Positions 43,117 through 51,698 of a DNA stretch of 64,000 bases are shown here, piece after piece. Origin of the DNA: Candidatus Chryseobacterium colombiense (GTDB lineage: Bacteria > Bacteroidota > Bacteroidia > Flavobacteriales > Weeksellaceae). A program made the translations under genes and the position numbers. The notes under the pieces were generated by a model that saw only the letters and a program-made list of their open reading frames with translations, was not told where the DNA came from and did no database searches. Within the stretch, counting starts at the first letter, position 1. Each line of letters begins with the position of its first letter. The stretch lies in contig CP119310.1 in assembly GCA_029203185.1 (NCBI GenBank), forward strand, positions 2,480,001 to 2,544,000, given 5' to 3'.

Positions 43117-43320
43117 ATGGCACATCCAAAGAGAAGACAGTCGTCTACAAGAAGAGATAAGAGAAGAACTCACTACAAAGCTGTAGTTCCTCAATTAGCA
43201 AAAGATGCAACAACAGGAGAGCTTCACCTATACCACAGAGCTCACTGGCATGAAGGAAAATTATACTACAGAGGAAAAGTAGTATTGGAAAAAGAAGTAG
43301 CAACTACTGAAGAAAACTAA
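43117..43320 (+). CDS. rpmF: 50S ribosomal protein L32
   Basis: 67 residues. MAHPKRRQSSTRRDKRRTHY is the L32 N-terminus. The usual zinc-binding Cys pairs are absent, as in many Bacteroidota L32 (C- type). Cotranscribed with DUF177. A hairpin terminator follows. Confidence 0.97.
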   Translation: MAHPKRRQSSTRRDKRRTHYKAVVPQLAKDATTGELHLYHRAHWHEGKLYYRGKVVLEKEVATTEEN

Positions 43321-43356
43321 GAGTCGATTTTCACTGAAAAACACTCGTTTTAATAC

Positions 43357-43390
43357 AAAAACCGCCCAATTTTGATAAAATTTGGCGGTT
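43357..43390 (+). terminator. Terminator of DUF177-rpmF
   Basis: Stem AAAAACCGCC/GGCGGTTTTT with an AT-rich inner pairing, then T tract. The tract holds the -33 element of accB. Confidence 0.85.
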
Positions 43391-43391
43391 T

Positions 43392-43424
43392 TTTGTTGTT
43401 TTTTATGTTTTTTTGGTATCTTTG
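43392..43424 (+). promoter_or_regulatory. Promoter of accB-accC
   Basis: TTTG (43392-43395), 21 nt, TATCTTTG (43417-43424), 23 nt upstream of the accB ATG at 43448. It excludes the upstream in-frame TTG at 43382. Confidence 0.7.
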
Positions 43425-43447
43425 AACCAAAATCAAATATCAAATTT

Positions 43448-43930
43448 ATGGACATTAAAGACATACAAAATCTTATTAAGTTTGTATCTAAGGCAGAGGT
43501 TTCTGAAGTGAAATATAAAACTAAAGATTTCGAAATCACTATTAAAACTCCATTAGCTGGAAGCGAAGTTGCTTATGCTCAGCCTGCAGTTTACCACACT
43601 GCGCCTCAACAAGTAGCTGCTGCTCCTGCACCCGCTGTAACTCCGGCAGCTCCTGCACAAAGTACTGAAGCTGCATCAGACGACAGCAAATATGTAACCA
43701 TCAAGTCTCCGATGATCGGAACTTTCTACAGAAAACCATCTCCTGATAAAGAGGTGTTCGTAAACGTTGGTGATGAAGTATCTAACGGAAAAGTAGTTTG
43801 CGTAATTGAAGCAATGAAGTTATTCAACCAAATTGAGTCTGAAGTAAGCGGAAAAATCGTTAAGATTTTAGTGGATGATGCTACTCCTGTAGAATACGAC
43901 CAACCTTTATTCTTAGTAGATCCATCTTAA
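43448..43930 (+). CDS. accB: Acetyl-CoA carboxylase biotin carrier protein
   Basis: 160 residues. An N-terminal dimer region (MDIKDIQNLIKFVSKAEVSE), an Ala/Pro-rich flexible linker (about 55-80), and a C-terminal biotinyl domain with the EAMK motif: biotin is attached to Lys124 (CVIEAMKLFN). It carries the carboxyl group in malonyl-CoA synthesis. Start at 43448, since the upstream frame lies in the promoter. accC follows after 98 bases. Confidence 0.96.
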   Translation: MDIKDIQNLIKFVSKAEVSEVKYKTKDFEITIKTPLAGSEVAYAQPAVYHTAPQQVAAAPAPAVTPAAPAQSTEAASDDSKYVTIKSPMIGTFYRKPSPDKEVFVNVGDEVSNGKVVCVIEAMKLFNQIESEVSGKIVKILVDDATPVEYDQPLFLVDPS

Positions 43931-43934
43931 TTTA

Positions 43935-44020
43935 GAAGTTAGATGTTAGACATTAGATGTTAGATTAAATTCTACATTAAAATAACATTATCTAATTTTC
44001 AAATTATCTAATTTTCAAAT
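43935..44020 (+). repeat. Short tandem repeats before accC
   Basis: Two repeat types: GTTAGATGTTAGA / ATTAGATGTTAGA near 43938-43964, and ATCTAATTTTCAAAT twice at about 43990-44020. The tract spans the accB-accC gap. Such decaying tandem repeats are common between genes in Chryseobacterium. Confidence 0.6.
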
Positions 44021-44028
44021 TGAAGAAG

Positions 44029-45384
44029 ATGTTCAAAAAAATATTAATTGCCAATCGTGGCGAAATTGCAATGCGTATTTTACGTACTTGTAAAGAAATG
44101 GGAATCAAAACTGTTGCGGTTTATTCAACTGCTGATAAAGACAGCCTTCACGTAAGATTTGCTGATGAAGCAGTTTGCATCGGTCCTGCAATGAGTAAAG
44201 ACTCCTATTTAAAAATCCCTAACATTATTGCTGCAGCTGAAATCACAAATGCTGACGCTATTCACCCAGGTTACGGATTTTTATCTGAAAATGCTAATTT
44301 CTCAAGAATCTGCCAGAAGAACGGTATCAAGTTCATCGGTGCTTCTCCTGAACAAATTGAAAAAATGGGAGATAAAGCCAATGCTAAAGCTACGATGAAA
44401 GCTGCAGGAGTACCATGTGTACCTGGTTCTGACGGTCTGATCGAATCTTACGAACACGCTGTAAAAGTAGCTGAAGAAACAGGATATCCTGTGATGATTA
44501 AAGCGACTGCAGGTGGTGGTGGAAAAGGGATGAGAGCTGTTTGGAAAGCTGAAGATCTTAAAGATCATTGGGAATCTGCGATTCAGGAAGCTGTGGCTGC
44601 ATTCGGAAACGGAGGGATGTACATGGAAAAGCTGATTGAAGAACCAAGACATATCGAAATTCAGGTTGCTGGTGACCAATATGGTAAAGCTTGCCACCTT
44701 TCTGAAAGAGACTGTTCTGTTCAGAGAAGAAATCAGAAATTGACCGAAGAAACTCCTTCGCCGTTCATGACTGACGAACTTCGTGAAAGAATGGGGGAAG
44801 CTGCTGTAAAAGCTGCCGAATTCATCGGATATGAAGGAGTAGGAACTATTGAATTCCTGGTTGACAAGCACAGAAATTTCTATTTTATGGAAATGAACAC
44901 CAGAATTCAGGTAGAACACCCTATTACTGAACAGGTTATTGATTATGACTTAATCAGAGAACAAATTCTTTTGGCTGCCGGAACTCCGATTTCCGGAATC
45001 AATTATTATCCAAAATTGCATTCAATTGAATGTAGAATTAATGCTGAAGATCCTTATGCGGATTTCAGACCATCTCCTGGTAAAATCACAGGATTAAATA
45101 TTCCTGGAGGACACGGAGTAAGAGTTGACACCCATGTTTATGCGGGATATTCAATTCCTTCTAACTATGACTCAATGATTGCAAAATTGATCACGACGGC
45201 TCAAACTCGTGAAGAAGCGATTGCTAAAATGAGAAGAGCACTGGAAGAGTTCTATATTGAAGGAGTAAAAACTACTATTCCTTTCCATAGACAATTAATG
45301 GATAATGAAGATTATCTTGCAGGAAATTATACAACAAAATTCATGGAGGATTTTGTGATGGATAGAAAATATGAAAATCACTAA
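44029..45384 (+). CDS. accC: Biotin carboxylase
   Basis: 451 residues. ATP-grasp carboxylase: MFKKILIANRGEIAMRILR at the N-terminus, glycine-rich ATP loop GGGGKGMR, conserved ERDCSVQRRNQKL, and the metal/biotin site EMNTRIQVEHPITE. It carboxylates biotin on AccB with bicarbonate and ATP. Start at the ATG 44029, since the TTG at 44020 lies within a tandem repeat. A terminator follows. Confidence 0.96.
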   Translation: MFKKILIANRGEIAMRILRTCKEMGIKTVAVYSTADKDSLHVRFADEAVCIGPAMSKDSYLKIPNIIAAAEITNADAIHPGYGFLSENANFSRICQKNGIKFIGASPEQIEKMGDKANAKATMKAAGVPCVPGSDGLIESYEHAVKVAEETGYPVMIKATAGGGGKGMRAVWKAEDLKDHWESAIQEAVAAFGNGGMYMEKLIEEPRHIEIQVAGDQYGKACHLSERDCSVQRRNQKLTEETPSPFMTDELRERMGEAAVKAAEFIGYEGVGTIEFLVDKHRNFYFMEMNTRIQVEHPITEQVIDYDLIREQILLAAGTPISGINYYPKLHSIECRINAEDPYADFRPSPGKITGLNIPGGHGVRVDTHVYAGYSIPSNYDSMIAKLITTAQTREEAIAKMRRALEEFYIEGVKTTIPFHRQLMDNEDYLAGNYTTKFMEDFVMDRKYENH

Positions 45385-45404
45385 ATAATTTATCATTCAT
45401 ATAA

Positions 45405-45438
45405 AAAGAAGGCGTCTAAAAAGGCGCCTTCTTTAGTT
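45405..45438 (+). terminator. Terminator of accB-accC
   Basis: Stem AAAGAAGGCG/CGCCTTCTTT with a 10-nt loop, 20 bases after the accC stop. Confidence 0.8.
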
Positions 45439-45460
45439 TTATACTATATACATTTCTAGT

Positions 45461-45468
45461 TATTTTTG
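45461..45468 (+). promoter_or_regulatory. -7 element for Crp/Fnr regulator
   Basis: TATTTTTG, 51 nt upstream of the regulator ATG; -33 is a T-rich run rather than TTTG. Confidence 0.45.
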
Positions 45469-45485
45469 TAGTTACAAAAGATAAA

Positions 45486-45513
45486 GTTGGTTATAGTATC
45501 AATCAAAACCAAC
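45486..45513 (+). promoter_or_regulatory. Inverted repeat in regulator leader
   Basis: GTTGGTT (45486-45492), 14 nt, AACCAAC (45507-45513): perfect 7-bp arms between the promoter and the ATG at 45520. It is a candidate operator or RNA hairpin. Confidence 0.5.
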
Positions 45514-45519
45514 ATCTAA

Positions 45520-46095
45520 ATGATGAAATCAACAGTAAAAGAAAAATTAGCAGAAACACTTCAAATTTCAATGGAACGTGTGACGGAATTTCTGGAAATT
45601 TGCTACATCGTGAATTACGATAAAAGCAAAATGATAGAACCTAGAAATGGAGTTTTTGATCGTTTGGGATTCATTTTGAACGGCGCTGTCAGGATTTATT
45701 ACATCAATGAAAAAGGCGAAGATATCAGCTATCTTTTACAAGTTAATAATGATGTTATTGGCGATTATGCAAGCTATATCACTGGGAAAAAATCAATGGC
45801 TCATATACACACGCTTCTAAAAACAGAAGTTTTATATTTTGATAAAAAGGATATTGAAACCTTAGTTCGGAAAGATATTTTTTGGCTTGGAGTAGCAAAG
45901 CACATATCCGATTTGGCTTTTTTGGATGCAAAACAAAGACTGGACGAGTTATTTTTTTATACACCCGAAGAACGTTATCTCAATCTCTTGAAAAAGTCAC
46001 CCGAAATTCTAAACAAAATTCCACAGAAATATATTTCGTCTTATTTAGGAATTACGCCGCAGTCTCTGAGCAGAATTCGAAAAAGAATTTACTGA
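45520..46095 (+). CDS. Crp/Fnr family transcriptional regulator
   Basis: 191 residues. An N-terminal cyclic-nucleotide-binding-like fold (RLGFILNGAVRIYYINEKGEDISYLLQVNNDVIGDY) and a short C-terminal helix-turn-helix with KYISSYLGITPQSLSRIRKR. The signalling ligand is unknown; Bacteroidota members of this group usually lack the cAMP-contact residues. A second ATG at 45523 is an equal start. It lies 76 bases upstream of an FAD monooxygenase, so it may control that gene. Confidence 0.9.
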   Translation: MMKSTVKEKLAETLQISMERVTEFLEICYIVNYDKSKMIEPRNGVFDRLGFILNGAVRIYYINEKGEDISYLLQVNNDVIGDYASYITGKKSMAHIHTLLKTEVLYFDKKDIETLVRKDIFWLGVAKHISDLAFLDAKQRLDELFFYTPEERYLNLLKKSPEILNKIPQKYISSYLGITPQSLSRIRKRIY

Positions 46096-46139
46096 TTCCG
46101 AAATTAACTTAAGTGAACGTTTTTGACTTTTATGACCTT

Positions 46140-46147
46140 TAATTTTG
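46140..46147 (+). promoter_or_regulatory. -7 element for FAD monooxygenase
   Basis: TAATTTTG, 24 nt upstream of the ATG at 46172. The in-frame TTG (46145) lies inside the box and is rejected as a start. Confidence 0.5.
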
Positions 46148-46171
46148 CCTCGTAATATAAATGTAGTCCCA

Positions 46172-47296
46172 ATGAAAATAGCAATTATCGGTGGCGGAAT
46201 TGGCGGTTTAACAACAGCTTTAGCCCTACAAAAAAGTAACCTGGATATTACCATTTACGAAAGTGCACCCGAAGTAAAACCTGTTGGTGCCGGAATTATT
46301 ATGGCCAATAATGCCATGCAGGTTTTTGATAAACTTGGCATCCGGCAAAAAATTGAACAAGCAGGGCACAAAATTTCAACTATTAAAATTACTGATCCAC
46401 AGCTCAAAACCCTATCGGAGGTTCAACTGAATAAATTCGAACGTAAATATGGGGTACATAATATCGCTATTCATCGTGGCGATCTGCAAATGATTTTAGC
46501 TGAGAAAATTGGTTTTGAAAATATTAAACTTTCAAAACGCTTATCCAAAATTGAACAAGGAAACTGCGGCTACCAACTCACTTTTGAAGACGGAAGTATT
46601 GCCGATGCAGAAGCTGTTATTGGTGCAGATGGAATCAAATCGACAGTGAGGCATCAAATTTTAAACATTGGAAAACTAAGATCTGCCCAACAAAAATGCT
46701 GGCGTGGTGTGAGCGAATTCGACTGGACAACGAAATATAGTCATCAAGCCTATGAAGCATGGGGCAAAGGCAGACGCTTTGGTTTTGTAAGAATTAATGA
46801 ACAAAAAGTGTATTGGTACGCTGTAGTTAACGAGAACCTGGTTAAAAACCCGGATAATTTTGAAGACCTTTTTGCCGAATTTAATCCTGAAGTTCCAAGA
46901 ATGATTTCCGAAACGCCTAAAGAAAAAATATTTGTCAGTGACATTATCGATTTGGAACCAATCTTCCAATGGCAAAAAGATCGTGTTTGTCTGATTGGTG
47001 ATGCTGCACATGCAACCACTCCTAATATGGGACAAGGTGCGTGTCAGGCAATTGAAGACGCCTATCTTCTCGGAAAGCTTTTTAATGAAGGAAAAAGCGT
47101 GGATGAGGTTTTTATACAATACGAAAAGCTACGCATGGAGAAAGCGCATTATATCGTTAATACAAGTTCAACTATTGGGAAAGTTTCTCATTATGAAAAC
47201 AGACTGGCAATTTGGTTCCGTAATATGTTATTAAAAGCAACGCCCGGCTCTATCAACGAAAAACAGCTGGAAAAAGTGTTTGATATTTCGTACTAG
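46172..47296 (+). CDS. FAD-dependent aromatic monooxygenase
   Basis: 374 residues, group A flavoprotein hydroxylase family. FAD-binding GGGIGG (residues 7-12), conserved DG motif VIGADGIKSTVRHQ, and the GD motif GDAAHATTPNMGQGACQAIED (Asp277). The family includes aromatic-ring hydroxylases and tetracycline-inactivating enzymes; the substrate here is not known. Own promoter, 76 bases after the Crp/Fnr gene. Confidence 0.92.
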   Translation: MKIAIIGGGIGGLTTALALQKSNLDITIYESAPEVKPVGAGIIMANNAMQVFDKLGIRQKIEQAGHKISTIKITDPQLKTLSEVQLNKFERKYGVHNIAIHRGDLQMILAEKIGFENIKLSKRLSKIEQGNCGYQLTFEDGSIADAEAVIGADGIKSTVRHQILNIGKLRSAQQKCWRGVSEFDWTTKYSHQAYEAWGKGRRFGFVRINEQKVYWYAVVNENLVKNPDNFEDLFAEFNPEVPRMISETPKEKIFVSDIIDLEPIFQWQKDRVCLIGDAAHATTPNMGQGACQAIEDAYLLGKLFNEGKSVDEVFIQYEKLRMEKAHYIVNTSSTIGKVSHYENRLAIWFRNMLLKATPGSINEKQLEKVFDISY

Positions 47297-47445
47297 AAGA
47301 AATGTATAATTGAATGATTGAATAAATCGTAAAACCTCAAAAATTACGTTTCTTTTCTTCCTCATGCCTGCATATATTCAGCAGTTACTTCGAACGTCTT
47401 AGTTGAGAAGATCTCCTATGACTTTTATCATAGTTAAAAATATCA

Positions 47446-47464
47446 CTATTAAATGATTTAATAG
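47446..47464. promoter_or_regulatory. Perfect palindrome upstream of MACPF gene
   Basis: CTATTAAA (47446-47453), spacer TGA, TTTAATAG (47457-47464). It lies 23 bases before the chosen ATG (9 before the upstream one) and is a candidate operator or a hairpin occluding ribosome binding. No TAnnTTTG box is seen nearby. The remaining gap, 47297-47445, holds no gene I can support. Confidence 0.5.
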
Positions 47465-47487
47465 TATTTTAGATGAAATTTAAAATA

Positions 47488-48498
47488 ATGAAAAAGTTAT
47501 TATTTCTCTCTTCCAGCGTCATGCTTATGGCTTTGGCTACATCATGCTCAGCAACAAATGATGATATTATTAATCAAGAAAACAACGAATCTTGGGAACA
47601 TATCAAACTTCCAAACAACGAATCTTCTAAACCGCTTGGAGCATATAATGCTTTAGGATATGGATATAATGTATTGGGAGAGTACGCAAGTGAGAATTCA
47701 GTAGCATTACCAATCATTGATATTGAAAAATTTAAAACAGAGGAAAGCCAACGTCTCTCCGAAGAAAATATACTCTCTCAAGAATATAAAGAGGATTACG
47801 GAGAAGATGCTGCAGCCTTTTCAAAAACAATCTCAGGAAGAGTTTCAGCAACCGAAAAACTTAAAGTATTTGGGGAAACAATCCCCTTTTCCTCTGCGAT
47901 TTTAAATAACAAAAAATATGACGCTGCCTATATCTATGGAAGTTATAATTTAATTATAAAACAAAAAAGATTTAGATTAAATGCCACTCCGGAACTTTTG
48001 AGTAATTATTTAACCGCAAACTTTGTTAAAGATCTTGAAGAAAAAACTCCAGAACAAATTATTAAAGATTACGGAACCCATGTAGCAGTTGACGTATATA
48101 TAGGATCAGCATTGAACATGATTTTTCAGGCAAAAACAACAAATTCTAATCGTGAAAATGCGGCAAGAATTGGTGTCAAAAAATATATAACCGGCAACAG
48201 TAATGATATTGATGTCATAGAGGCAGCAAAGAATTACGAAAAGAAATTATACTACAAAACAAGAGGTGGCGACAAAACTTTAGCAATGGTAGGAATTTTC
48301 AATCTCGAAAAAATAACTCCATCCATCAATCATTCTAATTGGCAAAGTACCTCCACCAAAGAAAACTCAGTATTAGTAGATTTTGGCAACAATGGATTAA
48401 TCGCGATATATGATTTAGTGAGAAATCCTGTAAAGAAAGCTGAATTAAAATCTTATACCGATCAATACCTCATAGATCATCAAGTAACAATAAATTAA
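47488..48498 (+). CDS. MACPF (perforin-like) domain lipoprotein
   Basis: 336 residues. Lipoprotein signal with Cys20 in MALATSC. The mature protein bears the MACPF hallmark YGTH (195-198) in IIKDYGTHVAVDVYIGSALN, preceded by a beta-rich region (FSKTISGRVSATEKLKVFGE) and followed by segments that fit the two transmembrane hairpin clusters. Related Bacteroidota proteins include the BSAP antimicrobial pore-formers, so an antagonistic or adhesion role at the surface is inferred. The length is near that of BSAPs. An in-frame ATG at 47473 is an alternative start. No immunity or transport gene is adjacent. Confidence 0.82.
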   Translation: MKKLLFLSSSVMLMALATSCSATNDDIINQENNESWEHIKLPNNESSKPLGAYNALGYGYNVLGEYASENSVALPIIDIEKFKTEESQRLSEENILSQEYKEDYGEDAAAFSKTISGRVSATEKLKVFGETIPFSSAILNNKKYDAAYIYGSYNLIIKQKRFRLNATPELLSNYLTANFVKDLEEKTPEQIIKDYGTHVAVDVYIGSALNMIFQAKTTNSNRENAARIGVKKYITGNSNDIDVIEAAKNYEKKLYYKTRGGDKTLAMVGIFNLEKITPSINHSNWQSTSTKENSVLVDFGNNGLIAIYDLVRNPVKKAELKSYTDQYLIDHQVTIN

Positions 48499-48518
48499 AT
48501 TGCTTATTCATTTAAAAA

Positions 48519-48550
48519 CATCCGCCCAACGATTAAAGGCGGATTTTTTA
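48519..48550 (+). terminator. Terminator of MACPF gene
   Basis: ATCCGCC/GGCGGAT stem with an 11-nt loop and T tract, 22 bases after the stop. Confidence 0.82.
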
Positions 48551-48703
48551 TGCATTTATAATATGCGAAAAAAGATATAAAAACCAAAACTCAATTATTC
48601 TTTACCAAATATTTTCCTGTGTTCAGAAATAAACCTTAACCCTTATACTGAATCTGGTTTAATTTCAAAATTATTTTACTAAAGCCGGATAATTTATAAT
48701 ATT

Positions 48704-48711
48704 TAACTTTG
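48704..48711 (+). promoter_or_regulatory. -7 element for rocD
   Basis: TAACTTTG, 16 nt upstream of the rocD ATG at 48728. Confidence 0.5.
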
Positions 48712-48727
48712 TCAAAAACCAAAATAT

Positions 48728-49975
48728 ATGTCAACAACAGCAGTAAAAAACTCACAGTATTTCATTGACCTTGAAAACCAATATGGAGCCCACAACTACC
48801 ATCCTCTTCCAGTTGTTTTAGATAAAGGAGAAGGTGTTTTTGTTTGGGATGTGGAAGGCAAAAAATATTATGACTTTCTTTCAGCATACTCTGCTGTAAA
48901 CCAAGGGCATTCTCATCCCAAAATCGTAAATGCTTTAGTTGAACAGGCACAAAAATTAGCTTTAACATCAAGAGCTTTTTACAATTCGAAATTAGGAGAA
49001 TACGAACAAAAGATTACCACTCTATTTGGTTTTGATAAAGTTTTACCTATGAACTCCGGAGCTGAAGCAGTAGAAACTGCCGTAAAATTAGCAAGAAAAT
49101 GGAGCTATGAGGTAAAAGGTATTTCAGAAAATGCTGCAAAGATCATTGTTTGTGAAAATAACTTCCATGGAAGAACTACAACAATCGTTTCTTTCTCGAA
49201 TGATCCGGATGCGAATCAAAATTATGGTCCTTTTACTCCCGGATTTATTAAAATCCCCTACAATGATATTGCTGCTTTAGAAGAAGTTTTAAATCAAGAA
49301 GCCGGAAATATTGCCGCATTTTTGGTAGAACCGATTCAGGGAGAAGCAGGAGTATATGTTCCTAATGAAGGTTTCCTGAAAAATGCATCCGAATTATGTA
49401 AAAAACATAACGTTCTTTTCATAGCCGATGAAGTTCAGACAGGAATTGCAAGAACCGGAAAATTAATCGCTTGTCATCATGAAAATGTGCAACCGGATAT
49501 TTTAATTCTCGGAAAAGCGCTTTCCGGTGGAATGTACCCTGTTTCAGCGGTTTTAGCAGACAACGAAATCATGAACGTCATTAAACCGGGACAGCATGGT
49601 TCTACATTTGGAGGAAACCCGATTGCGTGTGCCGTTGCTGTTGCAGCTTTAGACGTTGTTGAAGAAGAAAAATTATCTGAAAGAGCTGAAAACCTGGGCC
49701 AAATATTCAGAGCCGAAATTGAAAAATTGATTACAAAAACAGATTTGATTACCAAAGTAAGAGGAAAGGGCTTATTAAATGCTATTTTAATCAATGATAC
49801 TCCGGACAGCTCTACAGCCTGGAATATCTGTGTGCAATTAAAGGAAAACGGATTATTGGCTAAACCAACCCATGGAAATATCATCAGGTTAGCTCCACCT
49901 TTGGTCATTACAGAAGAACAACTCCTAGAATGCGTAAAGATTATTGAAAAAACGGTTCTGGAGTTTCAAAAATAA
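48728..49975 (+). CDS. rocD: Ornithine--oxo-acid transaminase
   Basis: 415-residue class III PLP aminotransferase that converts ornithine and 2-oxoglutarate to glutamate semialdehyde. The N-terminal QYGAHNYHPLPVVL and EGVFVWDVEGKKYYDFLSAYSAVN are diagnostic for RocD, MNSGAEAVETAVKLARK is the substrate region, and the PLP lysine is Lys263 in ILGKALSGGMYPV. Monocistronic with its own terminator. Confidence 0.95.
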   Translation: MSTTAVKNSQYFIDLENQYGAHNYHPLPVVLDKGEGVFVWDVEGKKYYDFLSAYSAVNQGHSHPKIVNALVEQAQKLALTSRAFYNSKLGEYEQKITTLFGFDKVLPMNSGAEAVETAVKLARKWSYEVKGISENAAKIIVCENNFHGRTTTIVSFSNDPDANQNYGPFTPGFIKIPYNDIAALEEVLNQEAGNIAAFLVEPIQGEAGVYVPNEGFLKNASELCKKHNVLFIADEVQTGIARTGKLIACHHENVQPDILILGKALSGGMYPVSAVLADNEIMNVIKPGQHGSTFGGNPIACAVAVAALDVVEEEKLSERAENLGQIFRAEIEKLITKTDLITKVRGKGLLNAILINDTPDSSTAWNICVQLKENGLLAKPTHGNIIRLAPPLVITEEQLLECVKIIEKTVLEFQK

Positions 49976-49999
49976 AAAAATTAAAATTTAATTAAAAAA

Positions 50000-50030
50000 A
50001 ATAGCACTCATTTTCAGAGTGTTATTTTTT
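50000..50030 (+). terminator. Terminator of rocD
   Basis: AATAGCACTC/GAGTGTTATT stem with one mismatched/GT position, followed by T tract. Confidence 0.75.
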
Positions 50031-50108
50031 TATTATGAAAATCATACAAACGATTGATTAACTTTTTACAACTTTTATTATCTAATACATACTAATTAGT
50101 TGTTGAAA

Positions 50109-50867
50109 ATGAAGAACCCGAAAATAAGTGCGCTTCTTATTACTTTTAATGAAGAAAAAAATATAGAAGAAGCGTTAAAATCCGTTGATTTTGCAGATGA
50201 AATCATTGTTTTAGATTCTTACAGTACAGATAAAACAGTTGAGATTATCAAAACGAAATTTCCAGAAGTAAAGCTCTATCAAAATACATTTGAGGACTTT
50301 ACCAAACAAAGAAATTTATGTCTTTCTTATGCTAATTTTGAATGGATCTTATTTTTGGATGCAGATGAAAGAGTAACACCTTCCCTTACCAAAGAAATTC
50401 TGAAAGAAATACGAAATCCCAAAGCAAAAGATGCCTATTACTTTAAAAGAAAATTTTTCTTTATGGGAGAACCGGTACATTATTCAGGAACACAAAATGA
50501 TAAAAACATCCGACTTTTTAAAAAATCAGTAGGAAACTACGATGAAAATAAAAGAGTACATGAAGGGCTTCAGAATATAAACGACCCGGGAACTCTTAAA
50601 AATTATCTGTTGCACTTCTCGTTTGATTCGTATCAATCGTATTATCAAAAAGTTACTCATTATGCACAACTAAAAGCAAAAGATCTGCGTGAGAGAAATG
50701 TCCCATATATGTTGATAAAGCAAATCTCCAAAAGTGTTTTCAATTTTTTTAAAATGTACATTTTAAAACTGGGAATATTAGACGGAAAAAAAGGAATTAT
50801 CCTCTCCTATCTAAGTGCTTTAAGCTCTTTTAAAACGTATGAATATCTAAAAGAAGAATATATATAA
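50109..50867 (+). CDS. Family 2 glycosyltransferase (WaaE-like)
   Basis: 252 residues. GT-A fold: ISALLITFNEEKNIEEALKS, DEIIVLDSYSTDKTVEI and the catalytic LFLDADERVTP (DxD). The C-terminal helical region (IKQISKSVFNFFKMYILKLG) is typical of the WaaE/KdtX-like LPS core glycosyltransferases. The ATG at 50109 is used instead of the TTG at 50100. First gene of the glycan cluster; it is a paralogue of the next gene. Confidence 0.92.
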   Translation: MKNPKISALLITFNEEKNIEEALKSVDFADEIIVLDSYSTDKTVEIIKTKFPEVKLYQNTFEDFTKQRNLCLSYANFEWILFLDADERVTPSLTKEILKEIRNPKAKDAYYFKRKFFFMGEPVHYSGTQNDKNIRLFKKSVGNYDENKRVHEGLQNINDPGTLKNYLLHFSFDSYQSYYQKVTHYAQLKAKDLRERNVPYMLIKQISKSVFNFFKMYILKLGILDGKKGIILSYLSALSSFKTYEYLKEEYI

Positions 50868-50906
50868 GTCTTTATTTTATAAATTTCCGAATCTCAAAAT
50901 AAACTG

Positions 50907-50914
50907 TATTTTTG
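50907..50914 (+). promoter_or_regulatory. -7 element for second WaaE-like GT
   Basis: TATTTTTG, 19 nt upstream of the ATG at 50934; TTTC stands at the -33 position. Confidence 0.5.
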
Positions 50915-50933
50915 TATTAAACATCCATACAGT

Positions 50934-51698
50934 ATGAAGCTATCCGTAGCATTTATTACATTCAATGAGGATCGAATTATTGAAAAGAACCTCAATTCAA
51001 TTCATGATCTTGCTGACGAGATCATTGTGGTTGATAGTTTCTCGACAGACCGTACTGTAGAAATCTGCAAAAAGTTTCCAAAAGTGAAATTTGTACAGAA
51101 AAAGTTTGAAGGGTTCGGAAAACAAAAGAACTATGCCATAAGTCTTTGCAGTGGAGATTGGATTCTTTTTTTAGATGCGGATGAAATTCCTGACCAACAG
51201 GCGCAGCAATCGATAAAAAAAATTGCCGAAGCAGAAACATCCCCATTCAATGTCTATGAAATAGCTTTTAATAATATTTTCTTGGGAAAAGCCTTAAAAT
51301 ATGGAGGCTGGGGAAATACAAAAAGGGAAAGACTCTTCAAAAGAAATGTTGGAAAATATTCTGAAGATATCGTTCACGAATGTTTTATAACTTCAGAAAA
51401 AAAAGGCAAAATAGAGGGTAAAATAAACCATTATACTTACAAGGATATTTATCACCATATCGAAAAATCTAATAAATACACTTCGATGATGGCTGAAAAA
51501 ATGTATGCAAATGGAAAGAGATCAAATGCACTTAAGATCGTTTTTAAACCGATATTTCAATTTATCAAGTCCTACATTATCCGATTGGGTTTTTTAGATG
51601 GCCTGGTTGGATATTATGCAGCAGCAACAGCCGCTTTCTACACATTTTTAAAATATAAAAAACTTCACGAAATTTCTAAATTCGGCAAAGCATGTTAA
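50934..51698 (+). CDS. Family 2 glycosyltransferase (WaaE-like)
   Basis: 254 residues, same family as the preceding gene: LSVAFITFNEDRIIEKNLNS, DEIIVVDSFSTDRTVEIC and WILFLDADEIPDQQA. The C-terminal half is likewise helical (FKPIFQFIKSYIIRLGFLDG). A different sugar or linkage is likely. Its stop overlaps the start of the polysaccharide deacetylase by 7 bases (51692-51698), so translation may be coupled. Confidence 0.92.
   Translation: MKLSVAFITFNEDRIIEKNLNSIHDLADEIIVVDSFSTDRTVEICKKFPKVKFVQKKFEGFGKQKNYAISLCSGDWILFLDADEIPDQQAQQSIKKIAEAETSPFNVYEIAFNNIFLGKALKYGGWGNTKRERLFKRNVGKYSEDIVHECFITSEKKGKIEGKINHYTYKDIYHHIEKSNKYTSMMAEKMYANGKRSNALKIVFKPIFQFIKSYIIRLGFLDGLVGYYAAATAAFYTFLKYKKLHEISKFGKAC

Noticed and set aside
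43382..43447. Longer start for accB (TTG 43382)
   Set aside because: Lies in the rpmF terminator and accB promoter; family begins MDIKDIQ at 43448.
47362..47415. Short minus-strand frame (EIFSTKTFEVTAEYMQA)
   Set aside because: Reads like a coding tail but is only 17 codons and bounded by stops; no support as a gene remnant.
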